DNA of 64,000 nucleotides from [Clostridium] citroniae WAL-17108 (GCF_000233455.1 NZ_JH376430.1:139312-203311); one strand, 5' to 3'; counted from the stretch's first letter, positions 8,196 to 16,619 are shown. Notes: a model not told the origin generated them from the sequence alone. Program-made: numbers and translations.

Positions 8196-8621
8196 TTATT
8201 CCTCGATGGTAACGCCCATACTTCTTGCAGTACCTGCGATCATGCTCATAGCAGCTTCTAAGCTGGCAGCGTTTAAGTCTGGCATCTTAGTCTCTGCAAT
8301 CTTCTGAAGGTCAGCCTTCTTAAGGACAGCTACTTTGTTCTTGTTGGGAACTGCGGAAGCGGTCTTTATGTTGCAGGCCTTCTTGATCAGTACAGCTGCT
8401 GGCGGAGTCTTGGTGATAAAGCTGAAACTTCTGTCCGCATATACGGTAATAACTACAGGGATGATCATATCGCCCTGGTCTGCTGTTCTAGCGTTAAATT
8501 CCTTGGTAAACTGAACGATGTTAACACCGTGCTGACCAAGTGCCGGTCCAACTGGTGGTGCTGGTGTTGCTTTGCCAGCTGGAATCTGTAATTTGATATA
8601 TCCTGTTACTTTCTTTGCCAT
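8196..8621 (-). CDS. rplK: 50S ribosomal protein L11
   Basis: 141 aa. It has the L11 N-terminus (MAKKVTGYIKLQIPAGKATP) and the C-terminal rRNA-binding domain ending GTARSMGVTIEE. The ATG at 8621 is chosen over an upstream in-frame GTG because GGAGG lies 8 bp before it and the family starts at this residue. It is the target region for stringent-response sensing on the ribosome. It follows nusG in the standard order. Confidence 0.98.
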   Translation of the reverse strand: MAKKVTGYIKLQIPAGKATPAPPVGPALGQHGVNIVQFTKEFNARTADQGDMIIPVVITVYADRSFSFITKTPPAAVLIKKACNIKTASAVPNKNKVAVLKKADLQKIAETKMPDLNAASLEAAMSMIAGTARSMGVTIEE

Positions 8622-8643
8622 CTTAGGCACCTCCTAAAATTAT

Positions 8644-8671
8644 GTGGTATTGTCGGGAATGTCCCTCCCAC
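8644..8671 (-). promoter_or_regulatory. Repeated leader motif before rplK, possible L1-binding site
   Basis: Nearly identical to the element at 8056-8084 (minus strand GTGGGAGGGACATTCCCGAC then AATACCAC). Its presence ahead of both genes of the L11-L1 unit supports an L1 feedback site. Confidence 0.5.
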
Positions 8672-8718
8672 CAGCCCTTGCCCTGCAAAAGCTGATTCCG
8701 TGTGTTGCTTTTATCCGC

Positions 8719-9237
8719 TTACATCCTCTTGACTTCAGCGAATCCCAGTTCAACCGGTGTCTCGCGGCCGAACATTTCTACATGCATTGTGATGGTTTTT
8801 TTGCTGTCGTTGATTGCCTTAATGGCACCGACAGTATCCTTCCATGCACCGGAGATAACTACTACCATATCCCCTACTTCAAAATCGACTAAGACATCTT
8901 CTTCTCTCTGGAAGCCCAGGCTGGCCATCTCTTCTTCTGTCAGAGGAACCGGTTTGGAGCCCGGACCCACAAAGCCCGTAACACCTCGGGTGTTGCGCAC
9001 CACGTACCATGTGTCATCGTTCATGACCATGTTGATGAGCACATATCCCGGGAACATCTTCTTGTCAGCTTTTTTCTCCACGCCGTTCTTCAGCTCCACT
9101 ACGGGAAGCATGGGCACGGATACCTCTAAGATCTGGTCCTGAAGGTTTCTGTTTTCAATTGTCTTCTCAATATCGACCTTGACTTTGTTCTCGTAACCTG
9201 AGTAGGTATGGACTACATACCAATGTGCTTCTGACAT
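8719..9237 (-). CDS. nusG: Transcription termination/antitermination protein NusG
   Basis: 172 aa. The NGN domain starts MSEAHWYVVHTYSGYENKVK, and the C-terminal KOW domain (about residues 120-172) contains FEVGDMVVVISGAWKDTVGAI. It binds RNA polymerase and couples it to Rho or ribosomes. It sits between secE and rplK in the standard order. Confidence 0.98.
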   Translation of the reverse strand: MSEAHWYVVHTYSGYENKVKVDIEKTIENRNLQDQILEVSVPMLPVVELKNGVEKKADKKMFPGYVLINMVMNDDTWYVVRNTRGVTGFVGPGSKPVPLTEEEMASLGFQREEDVLVDFEVGDMVVVISGAWKDTVGAIKAINDSKKTITMHVEMFGRETPVELGFAEVKRM

Positions 9238-9258
9238 ACAATCACCCTCGCCTTTGAA

Positions 9259-9519
9259 TTAAAGAATAAAGCTCAAACCAAACTTCATAACGAAGTCCAG
9301 GACAGCGATCACCACACCGATAAAAATAGACATGATAAGCACTGCTACTGTCTGTTTTGCTACTGTTTCCTTGTCAGCAAAGACGATCTTCTTATACTCT
9401 TTTTTCAGCCCTTTGAAAAAGCTGGGCTTTTTCTCTTTCTTAGCTGATTTCTTCTCTGCCTTGTCAGCCTTGGCCGTTTTTTCTGTGGTTTCTACAGTAG
9501 ATACTGTATTCTCTTCCAT
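9259..9519 (-). CDS. secE: Protein translocase subunit SecE
   Basis: 86 aa. A Lys/Glu-rich cytosolic N-terminus (about 45 residues) is followed by the conserved amphipathic segment FFKGLKKEYKKIVFADKETV and one membrane helix (VLIMSIFIGVVIAVLDFVMK). It is the SecYEG clamp subunit. The highly charged N-terminal extension is longer than in the smallest Gram-positive SecE proteins. Confidence 0.95.
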   Translation of the reverse strand: MEENTVSTVETTEKTAKADKAEKKSAKKEKKPSFFKGLKKEYKKIVFADKETVAKQTVAVLIMSIFIGVVIAVLDFVMKFGLSFIL

Positions 9520-9545
9520 ATTATCACGTCCTTTACTGAACAGGA

Positions 9546-9695
9546 TTACTTGGTTTCCTTATGCATGGTATGTCTCTTGCAGAATCTGCAGTACTTCTTT
9601 GTTTCCATACGGTCCGGATGAGTTTTCTTGTCCTTCGTCATGTTATAGTTGCGTTGTTTGCATTCTGTACATGCCAGTGTAATCTTTGTGCGCAC
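9546..9695 (-). CDS. rpmG: 50S ribosomal protein L33
   Basis: 49 aa, too short for ordinary gene-length cut-offs. Read from a GTG at 9695 that is preceded by GGAGG at 8 bp. The sequence VRTKITLACTECKQRNYN...KKYCRFCKRHTMHKETK carries the two CxxC zinc pairs of L33. It heads the rpmG-secE-nusG-rplKA unit. Confidence 0.95.
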   Translation of the reverse strand: MRTKITLACTECKQRNYNMTKDKKTHPDRMETKKYCRFCKRHTMHKETK

Positions 9696-9761
9696 GACTT
9701 CCACCTCCACTTATATTATCGTAGTTCACATTTTGCTGCTTAGATACTTAATTTTGAGCAT

Positions 9762-9843
9762 AAAAAAAAGACCTAAGCTCTTCCATTCGCCCGTCTACTA
9801 TACCATAGAAATGCCAGGACGTCAAGGTTTTTTAGGTCTTTTT
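9762..9843 (-). terminator. Terminator of the 9864-11357 gene, with a promoter in its loop
   Basis: 12-bp arms AAAAAGACCTAA (9765-9776) and TTAGGTCTTTTT (9832-9843) enclose about 55 bp holding the rpmG promoter. A run of T follows on the minus strand. Confidence 0.65.
9797..9825 (-). promoter_or_regulatory. Sigma-A promoter of rpmG-secE-nusG-rplKA
   Basis: On the minus strand TTGACG (9820-9825), a 17-bp spacer and TATAGT (9797-9802). The promoter lies inside the loop of the upstream gene's terminator hairpin. Confidence 0.8.
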
Positions 9844-9863
9844 CATCATTGTTTCGTCATTGC

Positions 9864-11357
9864 TTATTTCTTTTTTCTTCGGTAAAAAATCAGCCCAATG
9901 CCTGCACAGGCTATGATAATCACTGCTGCGGCAACTCCGGTCCATGTCTTTTTATGCATACCATTATCCGGTGTTTCGGACAGTTCCCCTGCGCCGGCCT
10001 GGTAAAGCGGTTCCTCATCCGGCACTTCGGCCGGGCCGTTCTCTGTATTTCCTAAGGCTTCTTCCTCAGTGTCTGTTGGATCTGATCCCTGTGCCGGATC
10101 CGGAATCTGTTTTGCTGTGGATGGTGACGCATTTTCCGGTCCTTTCACTGATTCAGGCACGGATCTGCTGAAATCCGGGAAAAAGTCTTTCCAGCTGAGT
10201 CCTCCGCCTCCGCGGCTGATGGGGCCTTCCGATGCATCGGACTCTTCCTGAGTACCTTCGCTGTCCTGTGTATTGTAGGAGTAGTTTCCATAGGAACTTC
10301 TGCCGGAACTTCCCCCTGAACTTCCATAGGATCCGTAATATCCTCCCGAACTTCCTCCCCCGTAAACAAAGGTCAGCCCCTGTCCTGTATATTCCGGGAC
10401 CGCCACCTTTGTTTTCCGGGATTCCCATGACCCGTCCGGCCATTCAAACCTGACTTTGATATAAAAGGAGTGATTGGCTGACTGGAAATTGTAGATCATG
10501 TATCCGTCATTCACAATGCTGGTGTCAAGGGTATTGTCCGGTTCTTTCAGGAAATTTTCATATTCCACCGTGCCCTGGCCATTCTGGGAAGACGGGAGAG
10601 TGCGCTTGTTTTTTTCCTTTGTCCATGTCTTTCCATCCGGGCTGCGGGATATGTACAAGCCCGTAATATTGGCAGGGATATTTGCAAAGCTCAGTCTGGC
10701 CGAACCGCTTTTATCACTGGCAATGTTCAGTAAGTAGACTTCTGTCAGCTCAGGATCCATTTCCTGTTCCGGCGGATCCGGGAGGGGATGCGGCTGGCTC
10801 TCATCCGGAGGCAGCGGATCCGGTCCGGGCGTATCTGAGGCTTCTATTATAAGCTCCCTGGCGCCCTCCACTTTATCGCTAATGATAACCTGCTCCCTGG
10901 TTCTGCACAGGATGGATGGCTTTGTTTTATCCTCCACCCCTATTGCTGCCTGGGCGAGTATAAGCTTTCCATTTTCCTCCACTGTAAAAAGGTGGTGTGG
11001 TCCCATAATGTTAACCCCGGGATCATCGATCTTAAGCGCTCCCTGCCCCAGGATCCTTACAGGTCCTTCCGGTATCCGGATCTGGATCAGCCCGTGTCCG
11101 GTTGAGGCAGAAGAACTTAAACGTATTTCCTTATTGATGACCAATCCCTTTGCCAGGATTCCCACTGTATTGCCGGTTCCTGTCTGTTTTTCGTACCACT
11201 GGACCAGCTCCTCCTGACTGTTTATAGTTTCCGTGACTGCCCCCGGCAGCTCGGCGGCCCCTGAAAAGATAATGCCAAAGCTGCACAGTGTCCACGCTGT
11301 CAAAACCGCTGCAGCAATCATTTTTATCTGTTTTCTGAAATTTGCAAATCGTTTCAT
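9864..11357 (-). CDS. Secreted, membrane-anchored protein of unknown function
   Basis: 497 aa. The N-terminal signal sequence (MIAAAVLTAWTLCSFGIIFSGAAE) is followed by an N-terminal region that could form beta-helix-like rungs (residues 40-160). A Pro-rich spacer, a beta-rich domain (about 195-325), a Gly/Ser/Tyr-rich stretch (GGGSSGGYYGSYGSSGG) and an acidic linker come next. A C-terminal membrane helix ends in YRRKKK. There is no LPxTG motif, so anchoring is by the helix. The ATG at 11357 fits the GAGGA ribosome site best; one more ATG lies 6 bp upstream. It follows comF by 49 bp. I do not recognise the family. Confidence 0.7.
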   Translation of the reverse strand: MKRFANFRKQIKMIAAAVLTAWTLCSFGIIFSGAAELPGAVTETINSQEELVQWYEKQTGTGNTVGILAKGLVINKEIRLSSSASTGHGLIQIRIPEGPVRILGQGALKIDDPGVNIMGPHHLFTVEENGKLILAQAAIGVEDKTKPSILCRTREQVIISDKVEGARELIIEASDTPGPDPLPPDESQPHPLPDPPEQEMDPELTEVYLLNIASDKSGSARLSFANIPANITGLYISRSPDGKTWTKEKNKRTLPSSQNGQGTVEYENFLKEPDNTLDTSIVNDGYMIYNFQSANHSFYIKVRFEWPDGSWESRKTKVAVPEYTGQGLTFVYGGGSSGGYYGSYGSSGGSSGRSSYGNYSYNTQDSEGTQEESDASEGPISRGGGGLSWKDFFPDFSRSVPESVKGPENASPSTAKQIPDPAQGSDPTDTEEEALGNTENGPAEVPDEEPLYQAGAGELSETPDNGMHKKTWTGVAAAVIIIACAGIGLIFYRRKKK

Positions 11358-11405
11358 GGACATCTTCCTCGTATCATTGTCTTAGCATGGTTTATATATT
11401 TTCTT

Positions 11406-12131
11406 TTATTGGCCGTTGCCGATAAAAATCGTTATAAAATATACCCTTTCAATCCCGGCCTTTTTGAGAATCCTTGTACACGCCTCAATGGTGCTGCCCG
11501 TGGTATATATGTCATCCACCAGAATCACGGAATGTATGTAAGGCGGCAGATGGTCTGCCATAAATGCCTGCTCCAGATTTTTCAAACGTCCGGAAGGGTC
11601 CAGGGATTTCTGGGGCGCAGTCTTTTTGCTGCGCCTGAGAATTGTTGAGTTTACAGGTATTCCCAGTTTCTCAGAAAGCCTGACGGCCAGTTCCTGGGCC
11701 TGATTAAAACCTCTGGTCTTCATCCGTGAGGGGTGGACCGGAACCGGCAGCAATACATCTGCTTTCATGCGCATTATCCGGGGGCCCAGGCTGCGGAACA
11801 TGGCTTCCGCATAAAAATCCAGGTATTCCCGCTTGTTATTGTATTTGATCCCGGCCATGGACCGGCTTGCAGTTTCATCATAGTTGATCACGGACAGTCC
11901 GTACTCAAAACTCCGTTTATGCCTGGTACAGTCATAGCAGTATTCAATCGTGTCCCCAATAACCTCTTTTCCGCATTTTTTGCAGGTGGGACAGCGGACC
12001 CATGACAGCTTTTTCATGCAATCAGGGCATATGAGGAAGCCCTTGGGCATCACGATCCGGGCGCAGACCGGACAGCGCCGCGGAAACAGGATGTTTAGAA
12101 TGTTATTATAACAGATTTTCACCAGATTCAT
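11406..12131 (-). CDS. comF: ComF family protein (amidophosphoribosyltransferase-like)
   Basis: 241 aa. Two CxxC pairs in the first 50 residues (RRCPVCAR, ICPDCMKK) and a third (CPTCKKCGK) form the zinc-binding region. The phosphoribosyltransferase-fold loop VILVDDIYTTGSTIEAC is near residue 205. ComF proteins act in handling DNA taken up during transformation in Firmicutes. It lies downstream of recD2 on the same strand, past a G-rich repeat tract. Confidence 0.9.
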   Translation of the reverse strand: MNLVKICYNNILNILFPRRCPVCARIVMPKGFLICPDCMKKLSWVRCPTCKKCGKEVIGDTIEYCYDCTRHKRSFEYGLSVINYDETASRSMAGIKYNNKREYLDFYAEAMFRSLGPRIMRMKADVLLPVPVHPSRMKTRGFNQAQELAVRLSEKLGIPVNSTILRRSKKTAPQKSLDPSGRLKNLEQAFMADHLPPYIHSVILVDDIYTTGSTIEACTRILKKAGIERVYFITIFIGNGQ

Positions 12132-12221
12132 TATTAATTTTATCCTGCCATTTCTTAAGATTATTGTTCACTTAGTATCTGGGGTATATTTGGATCCTGG
12201 GGAGCGGATGATGGGAGAGAT

Positions 12222-12384
12222 GGGGGGGACGGGGGATGGGGGGATGGGGGGATGGGGGGACGGGGAGATGGGGGGTAAATGTGGGTTATGAATGTGGGTT
12301 ATGAATAGGGGATATGAATAGGGGATATGAATAGGGGATATGAATGGGGGATATGAATGGGGGATATGAATGGGGGATATTTAC
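12222..12384. repeat. G-rich tandem repeat tract (minisatellite)
   Basis: Two adjoining tracts lie between recD2 and comF. From 12222 to about 12276 there are irregular GGGGGGAT/GGGGGGAC units. From 12281 to 12384 there are seven full copies plus one partial copy of a 13-bp unit (form RKGGGNTATGAAT). The G runs are all on the plus strand, which could form quadruplexes. No open reading frame worth keeping crosses it. Confidence 0.85.
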
Positions 12385-12491
12385 AATACGGCAGGACCGA
12401 TCCGGAAGAAAGGGGCAGGATGAATCCGGTTGTGGCTATGAGATTCTTCCAGGCACTCCCGGGGGCCCTGGTTAAGACCATGAGATTTTCC

Positions 12492-14783
12492 TCAACGCTG
12501 CTGCGCTCCCAGGTCCCCCTCCTCGTCCTGGTCATAGATTTCCTGTACCCGCGCCTTCAGCCCTGAGTACCGTTTCTGTTCCACGCAATTGGCCGCCATG
12601 GTATAGAAGGCATCGGGCTGGCCCACCAGGCAGACGCAGGAGCGTGCCCGGGTTACGGCAGTGTAGATCAGGTTGCGGGTCATGAGCATCCTGGGACCGT
12701 TGTACATGGGGATGATCACAGCCGGATACTCGCTTCCCTGGGACTTGTGAATGGTGATCGCATAGGCCAGCTCCAGTTCCTCCAGCTGTTTGAAGCTGTA
12801 CTCTATCATCTTCCCTTCGTCAAATTCCACGGTGAGAAGCTCGGCGAATTCATTGATATCCCGGATAATACCCACATCCCCGTTAAAAATGCCGGCGCCT
12901 TTGTCCGTGGGGATCCCATATTTGTTGCGGATTTCCCACTCCATCTGGTAGTTGTTCTTGATCTGCATCACCTTGTCGCCTGCCCGGTAAATAATGCCGC
13001 CTGCTTCCTTTTCCTTCTTGTTCTTGTCAGGGGGATTCAGGTGGTTTTGAAGGATCTGGTTCAGGCGCTCCACCCCCAGGGCTCCTTTTCTCATGGGCGT
13101 CATGACCTGGATGTCAAAGGGCTGGGCATGGACATAGCCCGGCAGCTTCTGCCGGATCAGGGTAATGGCGGCCCCTATAACCGAATCCGGGTTATCCCGC
13201 TTGATAAACAGGAAATCATTGCTGCGTTTACCCAGGTCCACGCGCTCTCCGGAATTAATTTTATGGGCATTGACCACAATGTCACTCTGGGCTGCCTGGC
13301 GGAAAATGTTAGTCAGCTTTACCACATTAAAGCAGCCGGAATCTATGATGTCCCTGAGCACATTGCCCGGCCCCACGCTGGGCAGCTGGTCCACATCGCC
13401 TACAAGGATCAGGCGTGTGCCCACATTGACGGCTCTGAGCAGGGAATGCATCAGGCTGATGTCCACCATGGACATCTCATCAATGATGATCACATCTGCG
13501 TCCAGGGGATTTTCTTCATTGCGGTCAAAATGCATGCCGGCCATTGTGGTCTTTCCTGAATCCCCGTTCCCTCCCGGCACGCCTGATGGTACCAGCTCCA
13601 GCATGCGGTGGATGGTCCTGGCTTCATACCCGGTGGCCTCCGTCATACGCTTGGCCGCGCGGCCTGTGGGCGCTGCCAGAAGTATTTCCATGCCCTCCAG
13701 TTCAAAATAGCGGATGATGGTGTTGATAGTGGTGGTCTTACCTGTTCCCGGACCGCCTGTGATGACCAGCAGACCGCTGTTCACGGCCTCATGGACTGCC
13801 TTTTCCTGAAGAGAATCCAGGCTGATGGATTCCTGCTGAAGGGCCTGGACCTTTTTCAGGTTGGCCTTGATCTCATCCTCCGGGGTATCCCCGTGGATGT
13901 TCAGGTCGTGAAGCATCCTGGCGGTATTCAGTTCCAGATAATAGTACTGTGAAGAATAGATGACCGGTCCCTGGGCCGTGTTTTTGACCACCACTTTGCG
14001 GTCGATCTGCATATCCATGAGATGTTTTCCCATGGCTGAGGGCTCCACCTTCAGGATATCGGATGCCAGGCCAAACAGCTCCTCCTGGGGCAGGTATGTA
14101 TGGCCATTGGCCGTGGCCTGGAGAAGCGTGTACAGGATACCGGCCTTGATGCGGTAATCGGAATCCGTGAAAATGCCCACCCGTTCCGCTATCTCGTCCG
14201 CCATCTTAAACCCAACCCCCGGGATATCATCCGCCAGCCGGTAGGGGTTCTCCTTGATGATGCCGTAAAGGGCGGGGCCGTACTGCTGATATATCTTGGC
14301 AGCCAGATTCATGGTAATGCCGTAATTTTGAAGGAACATCATGGCCTGGCGCATGTCCTTTTTGTCCTCCACCTGTTCTGCGATGGCCATGGCCATCTTC
14401 TCACTGATCCCTTTTACCTCGGACAACCGCTCCGGTTCTTCCTCCATCACACGGAATGTGTCTGCTTTAAAATGGCGCACGATCCTTGCAGCCAAAGCGG
14501 CCCCGATGCCTTTAATGGCACCGGAGCCCAGATAACGCTCCATGGACAGCTCGTCCTGGGGCGTCTTCATTTCATATTTCTCAATCTGCAGCTGTTCGCC
14601 GTACACGGCGTGTTCCGTCATGCGGCCGCTGGCCTGGATCATGTCGCCTTCCGACACATATGCCAGATTGCCCACCATGATGACTTCCCCGCCGTCACTC
14701 TGGTCCGTCACGCTTAAAACCGTGTAACCGTTGTCTTCGTTGCGGAACTTGATCCGCTCTATAAATCCCGTGATTGTCGCCAT
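12492..14783 (-). CDS. recD2: RecD2-type SF1B DNA helicase
   Basis: 763 aa. The N-terminal extension with helix-hairpin-helix pieces (YLGSGAIKGIGAALAARIV, LADDIPGVGFKMADEIAERVG) is typical of RecD2 in bacteria lacking RecBC. Helicase motifs: Walker A GGPGTGKTT near residue 348, DEAx-like IIDEMSMVD, LVGDVDQLPSVGPG, and the C-terminal TIHKSQGSEYP. It is a 5'-3' helicase used in repair. It lies 212 bp downstream of mreB on the same strand. Confidence 0.93.
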   Translation of the reverse strand: MATITGFIERIKFRNEDNGYTVLSVTDQSDGGEVIMVGNLAYVSEGDMIQASGRMTEHAVYGEQLQIEKYEMKTPQDELSMERYLGSGAIKGIGAALAARIVRHFKADTFRVMEEEPERLSEVKGISEKMAMAIAEQVEDKKDMRQAMMFLQNYGITMNLAAKIYQQYGPALYGIIKENPYRLADDIPGVGFKMADEIAERVGIFTDSDYRIKAGILYTLLQATANGHTYLPQEELFGLASDILKVEPSAMGKHLMDMQIDRKVVVKNTAQGPVIYSSQYYYLELNTARMLHDLNIHGDTPEDEIKANLKKVQALQQESISLDSLQEKAVHEAVNSGLLVITGGPGTGKTTTINTIIRYFELEGMEILLAAPTGRAAKRMTEATGYEARTIHRMLELVPSGVPGGNGDSGKTTMAGMHFDRNEENPLDADVIIIDEMSMVDISLMHSLLRAVNVGTRLILVGDVDQLPSVGPGNVLRDIIDSGCFNVVKLTNIFRQAAQSDIVVNAHKINSGERVDLGKRSNDFLFIKRDNPDSVIGAAITLIRQKLPGYVHAQPFDIQVMTPMRKGALGVERLNQILQNHLNPPDKNKKEKEAGGIIYRAGDKVMQIKNNYQMEWEIRNKYGIPTDKGAGIFNGDVGIIRDINEFAELLTVEFDEGKMIEYSFKQLEELELAYAITIHKSQGSEYPAVIIPMYNGPRMLMTRNLIYTAVTRARSCVCLVGQPDAFYTMAANCVEQKRYSGLKARVQEIYDQDEEGDLGAQQR

Positions 14784-14994
14784 ATTTCCAACCGAAAGAA
14801 CCCGGGACTCCCAGCCTGCGCCTGATCATTGCCTTGTGCCAGCTGTGTGCCGCACCTTGGGGAAAGCTTGTCCCAATGGGCAGGCGCAGCGGACTGCGTC
14901 AAATCCATTGGGTCAAATATACCGCAACGTGGGACCTGCAGATGGCGGGAAAAGGTGTTCAGACACGCTCTAGAATGGGTCCGGGTTCTGTAAT
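14784..14994. repeat. Intergenic hairpin element between mreB and recD2
   Basis: The gap holds a strong inverted repeat, CCCAATGG (14872-14879) with CCATTGGG (14905-14912), enclosing an inner GCGCAG/CTGCGT stem. About 45 bp further on is TGTTCAGACACGCTC (14956-14970), which recurs inverted at 52530-52544. No T-run follows either way, so a dispersed repeat element fits better than a terminator. Confidence 0.5.
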
Positions 14995-16035
14995 TTAGTA
15001 ATCTTCTCTGCTGCTTCCGCCCATGGATGCTTCCATGGCCATGTTCATACCGTGGGCGAACTCGATGAACTTGCCGGTTCCGATCGCCACTGCTGTCAGC
15101 GGGTCTTCCGCGATCATGGTGGTAATGCCTGTCTTCTCCTCGATCAGGGCATCCAGCCCGCTGAGAAGGGAGCCGCCGCCTGTCATGACAATGCCTCTGT
15201 CAAAAATATCTGCTGCCAATTCCGGAGGGGTGCGCTCCAGCACGTTGTGCACCGCATCCACGATCTGAAGGGCCGGCTCGCGCAATGCCTCCAGGGTCTC
15301 GTCCGAGGTGACTACAATGGTCTTTGGAAGGCCGGTCACCAGATTACGTCCCCTTACCTCCATGGTAAGAACTTCCGGTCTGCGGTATGCCGCTCCGATA
15401 TTGATCTTGATCTCCTCGGCTGTACGTTCGCCAATGAGCAAATTGTGCTTTTTCCTCATGTAGCGCACCAGGGCCTCGTCAAAGTCATCACCTGCGATCT
15501 TGATGGATGTGCTTACCACCGGACCTCCCAGGGAAATGACGGCAATATCAGCAGTTCCGCCTCCGATGTCAACGATCATATTACCGCAGGCCTTGCCAAT
15601 ATCAATACCTGCGCCAATGGCTGCTGCCACCGGCTCCTCGATAATGGCCACTTCACGTGCGCCTGCCTGGTAGGTGGCGTCCTCCACAGCCTTTTTCTCC
15701 ACCTCGGTGGCGCCGCTGGGGATACATACACTGATCCTGGGCTTGCGCAGGGTCTTCTTGCCCACTGCCTTGCTGATGAAATACTTTAACATCTTCTCTG
15801 TTATGGTGTAATCTGAAATAACGCCCTGGCGCAGGGGGCGGACCGCAACAATATTGCCGGGGGTTCGTCCGATCATAAGACGCGCTTCCTCGCCGATGGC
15901 CATGATCTTGTTGGTATCACGATCAATAGCCACTACGGACGGTTCTTTTAATACAACGCCTTTACCCTTGATATAAACAAGGATGCTGGCTGTTCCTAAG
16001 TCAATTCCAATATCATTGGACATCATCGAAAACAT
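14995..16035 (-). CDS. mreB: Rod shape-determining protein MreB/Mbl
   Basis: 346 aa actin-family protein. The phosphate-binding loops are visible: NDIGIDLGTASILVYIKGKG at the N-terminus, MIVDIGGGTADIAVISLGG near residue 160 and IVMTGGGSLLSGLDALI near residue 285. It organises lateral wall synthesis. A GGAGG site precedes the ATG. It stands as a separate gene, not next to mreC/mreD, so an Mbl-like paralogue is possible. Confidence 0.95.
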   Translation of the reverse strand: MFSMMSNDIGIDLGTASILVYIKGKGVVLKEPSVVAIDRDTNKIMAIGEEARLMIGRTPGNIVAVRPLRQGVISDYTITEKMLKYFISKAVGKKTLRKPRISVCIPSGATEVEKKAVEDATYQAGAREVAIIEEPVAAAIGAGIDIGKACGNMIVDIGGGTADIAVISLGGPVVSTSIKIAGDDFDEALVRYMRKKHNLLIGERTAEEIKINIGAAYRRPEVLTMEVRGRNLVTGLPKTIVVTSDETLEALREPALQIVDAVHNVLERTPPELAADIFDRGIVMTGGGSLLSGLDALIEEKTGITTMIAEDPLTAVAIGTGKFIEFAHGMNMAMEASMGGSSREDY

Positions 16036-16158
16036 ATAGATAATTCCTCCTCGCTATCCGCACCCATGCAGGCTTATGGAACCTGTATGGCCGGAACGGC
16101 TGCTTCTATTACTCCTAAAATGGGGTTTTTGTGCTGTTCTATTTATAGCATTGCTTCT

Positions 16159-16186
16159 ATTATATACAATATTGTAAAGTTTTCAA
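16159..16186 (-). promoter_or_regulatory. Sigma-A promoter of mreB
   Basis: Minus-strand TTGAAA (16181-16186), a 16-bp spacer and TATAAT (16159-16164). Confidence 0.75.
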
Positions 16187-16267
16187 AGGGTTTTTTTCTT
16201 TTTTATTTTCTTTAGGTTTTTTTTATGCTATAGACATATTTCTGTCACAATTATTGCTTATGATAAT

Positions 16268-16415
16268 AACAAGTTCACCGAGAGGTGGACGAGGCCTTTG
16301 TTTCAAGTGATTACTTGAAATCACAAAGCTTTTTCATACTCATACCGGACGAAGCAATTCGTCCGGCCCCCCTATTAATTATACCCGCTTTGGCTTTTTC
16401 AAAGCGGTTTTTTAT
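16268..16415 (+). ncRNA. Candidate structured small RNA ending in a terminator
   Basis: The non-coding stretch has three hairpins in series. 273-290 is a 7-bp stem with a GAGA loop. 296-328 is a 13-bp stem with a bulge and a GATT loop. 345-366 is a 9-bp stem with a GCAA loop (last three digits of 16xxx). A rho-independent terminator follows (CCGCTTTG 16385-16392, CAAAGCGG 16400-16407, then T6). A GATAAT hexamer lies just upstream. No known RNA family is recognised. It could be a regulatory RNA of the recombinase pair or an independent sRNA. Confidence 0.55.
16325..16375. repeat. Direct repeat copy 1 with hairpin
   Basis: A 24-bp block (16325-16348, core TTTTTCATACTCATACCGG) is followed by a stem-loop and then CCGGCCCCCCTAT. 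The same block begins at 16536. The hairpin stem differs between copies but stays paired. Confidence 0.7.
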
Positions 16416-16535
16416 ATGCCGGCGCTGCCTGCATCGGACTGTTTTTATTGTTTCCTAATAATTTTTATTGTTTTTTCATGAAACGTCCATACTTTTCTCA
16501 CATTTACCTGAGATAATAAGACCTGTAAAGCACAA

Positions 16536-16586
16536 AAAGCTTTTTCATACTCATACCGGGTAAGTAAAATTATCCGGTCCCCCTAT
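16536..16586. repeat. Direct repeat copy 2 with hairpin
   Basis: The 24 bp at 16536-16559 are identical to 16325-16348. The stem CCGGGTAA/TTATCCGG has a six-base loop, and CCGGTCCCCCTAT follows. The start-to-start distance to copy 1 is 211 bp. Confidence 0.7.
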
Positions 16587-16619
16587 AACATTTTCTTTTT
16601 TTATATACCTACCATTCCC

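Noticed and set aside
12281..12384. CRISPR array
   Set aside because: The units are 13 bp and directly abutting, with no spacers and no cas genes.
12299..12535. Short minus-strand coding frame over the G-rich repeat
   Set aside because: The repetitive SPIHIPHS-type peptide is a by-product of the 13-bp repeat and overlaps the end of recD2.
13165..13710. Plus-strand open frames antisense to recD2 and mreB
   Set aside because: They lie opposite strongly conserved genes and have no ribosome sites or recognisable domains.
16268..16415. Cyclic-di-GMP, preQ1, T-box or 6S RNA identity for the structured RNA
   Set aside because: None of the conserved cores I know for these classes is visible; left as an unassigned candidate.
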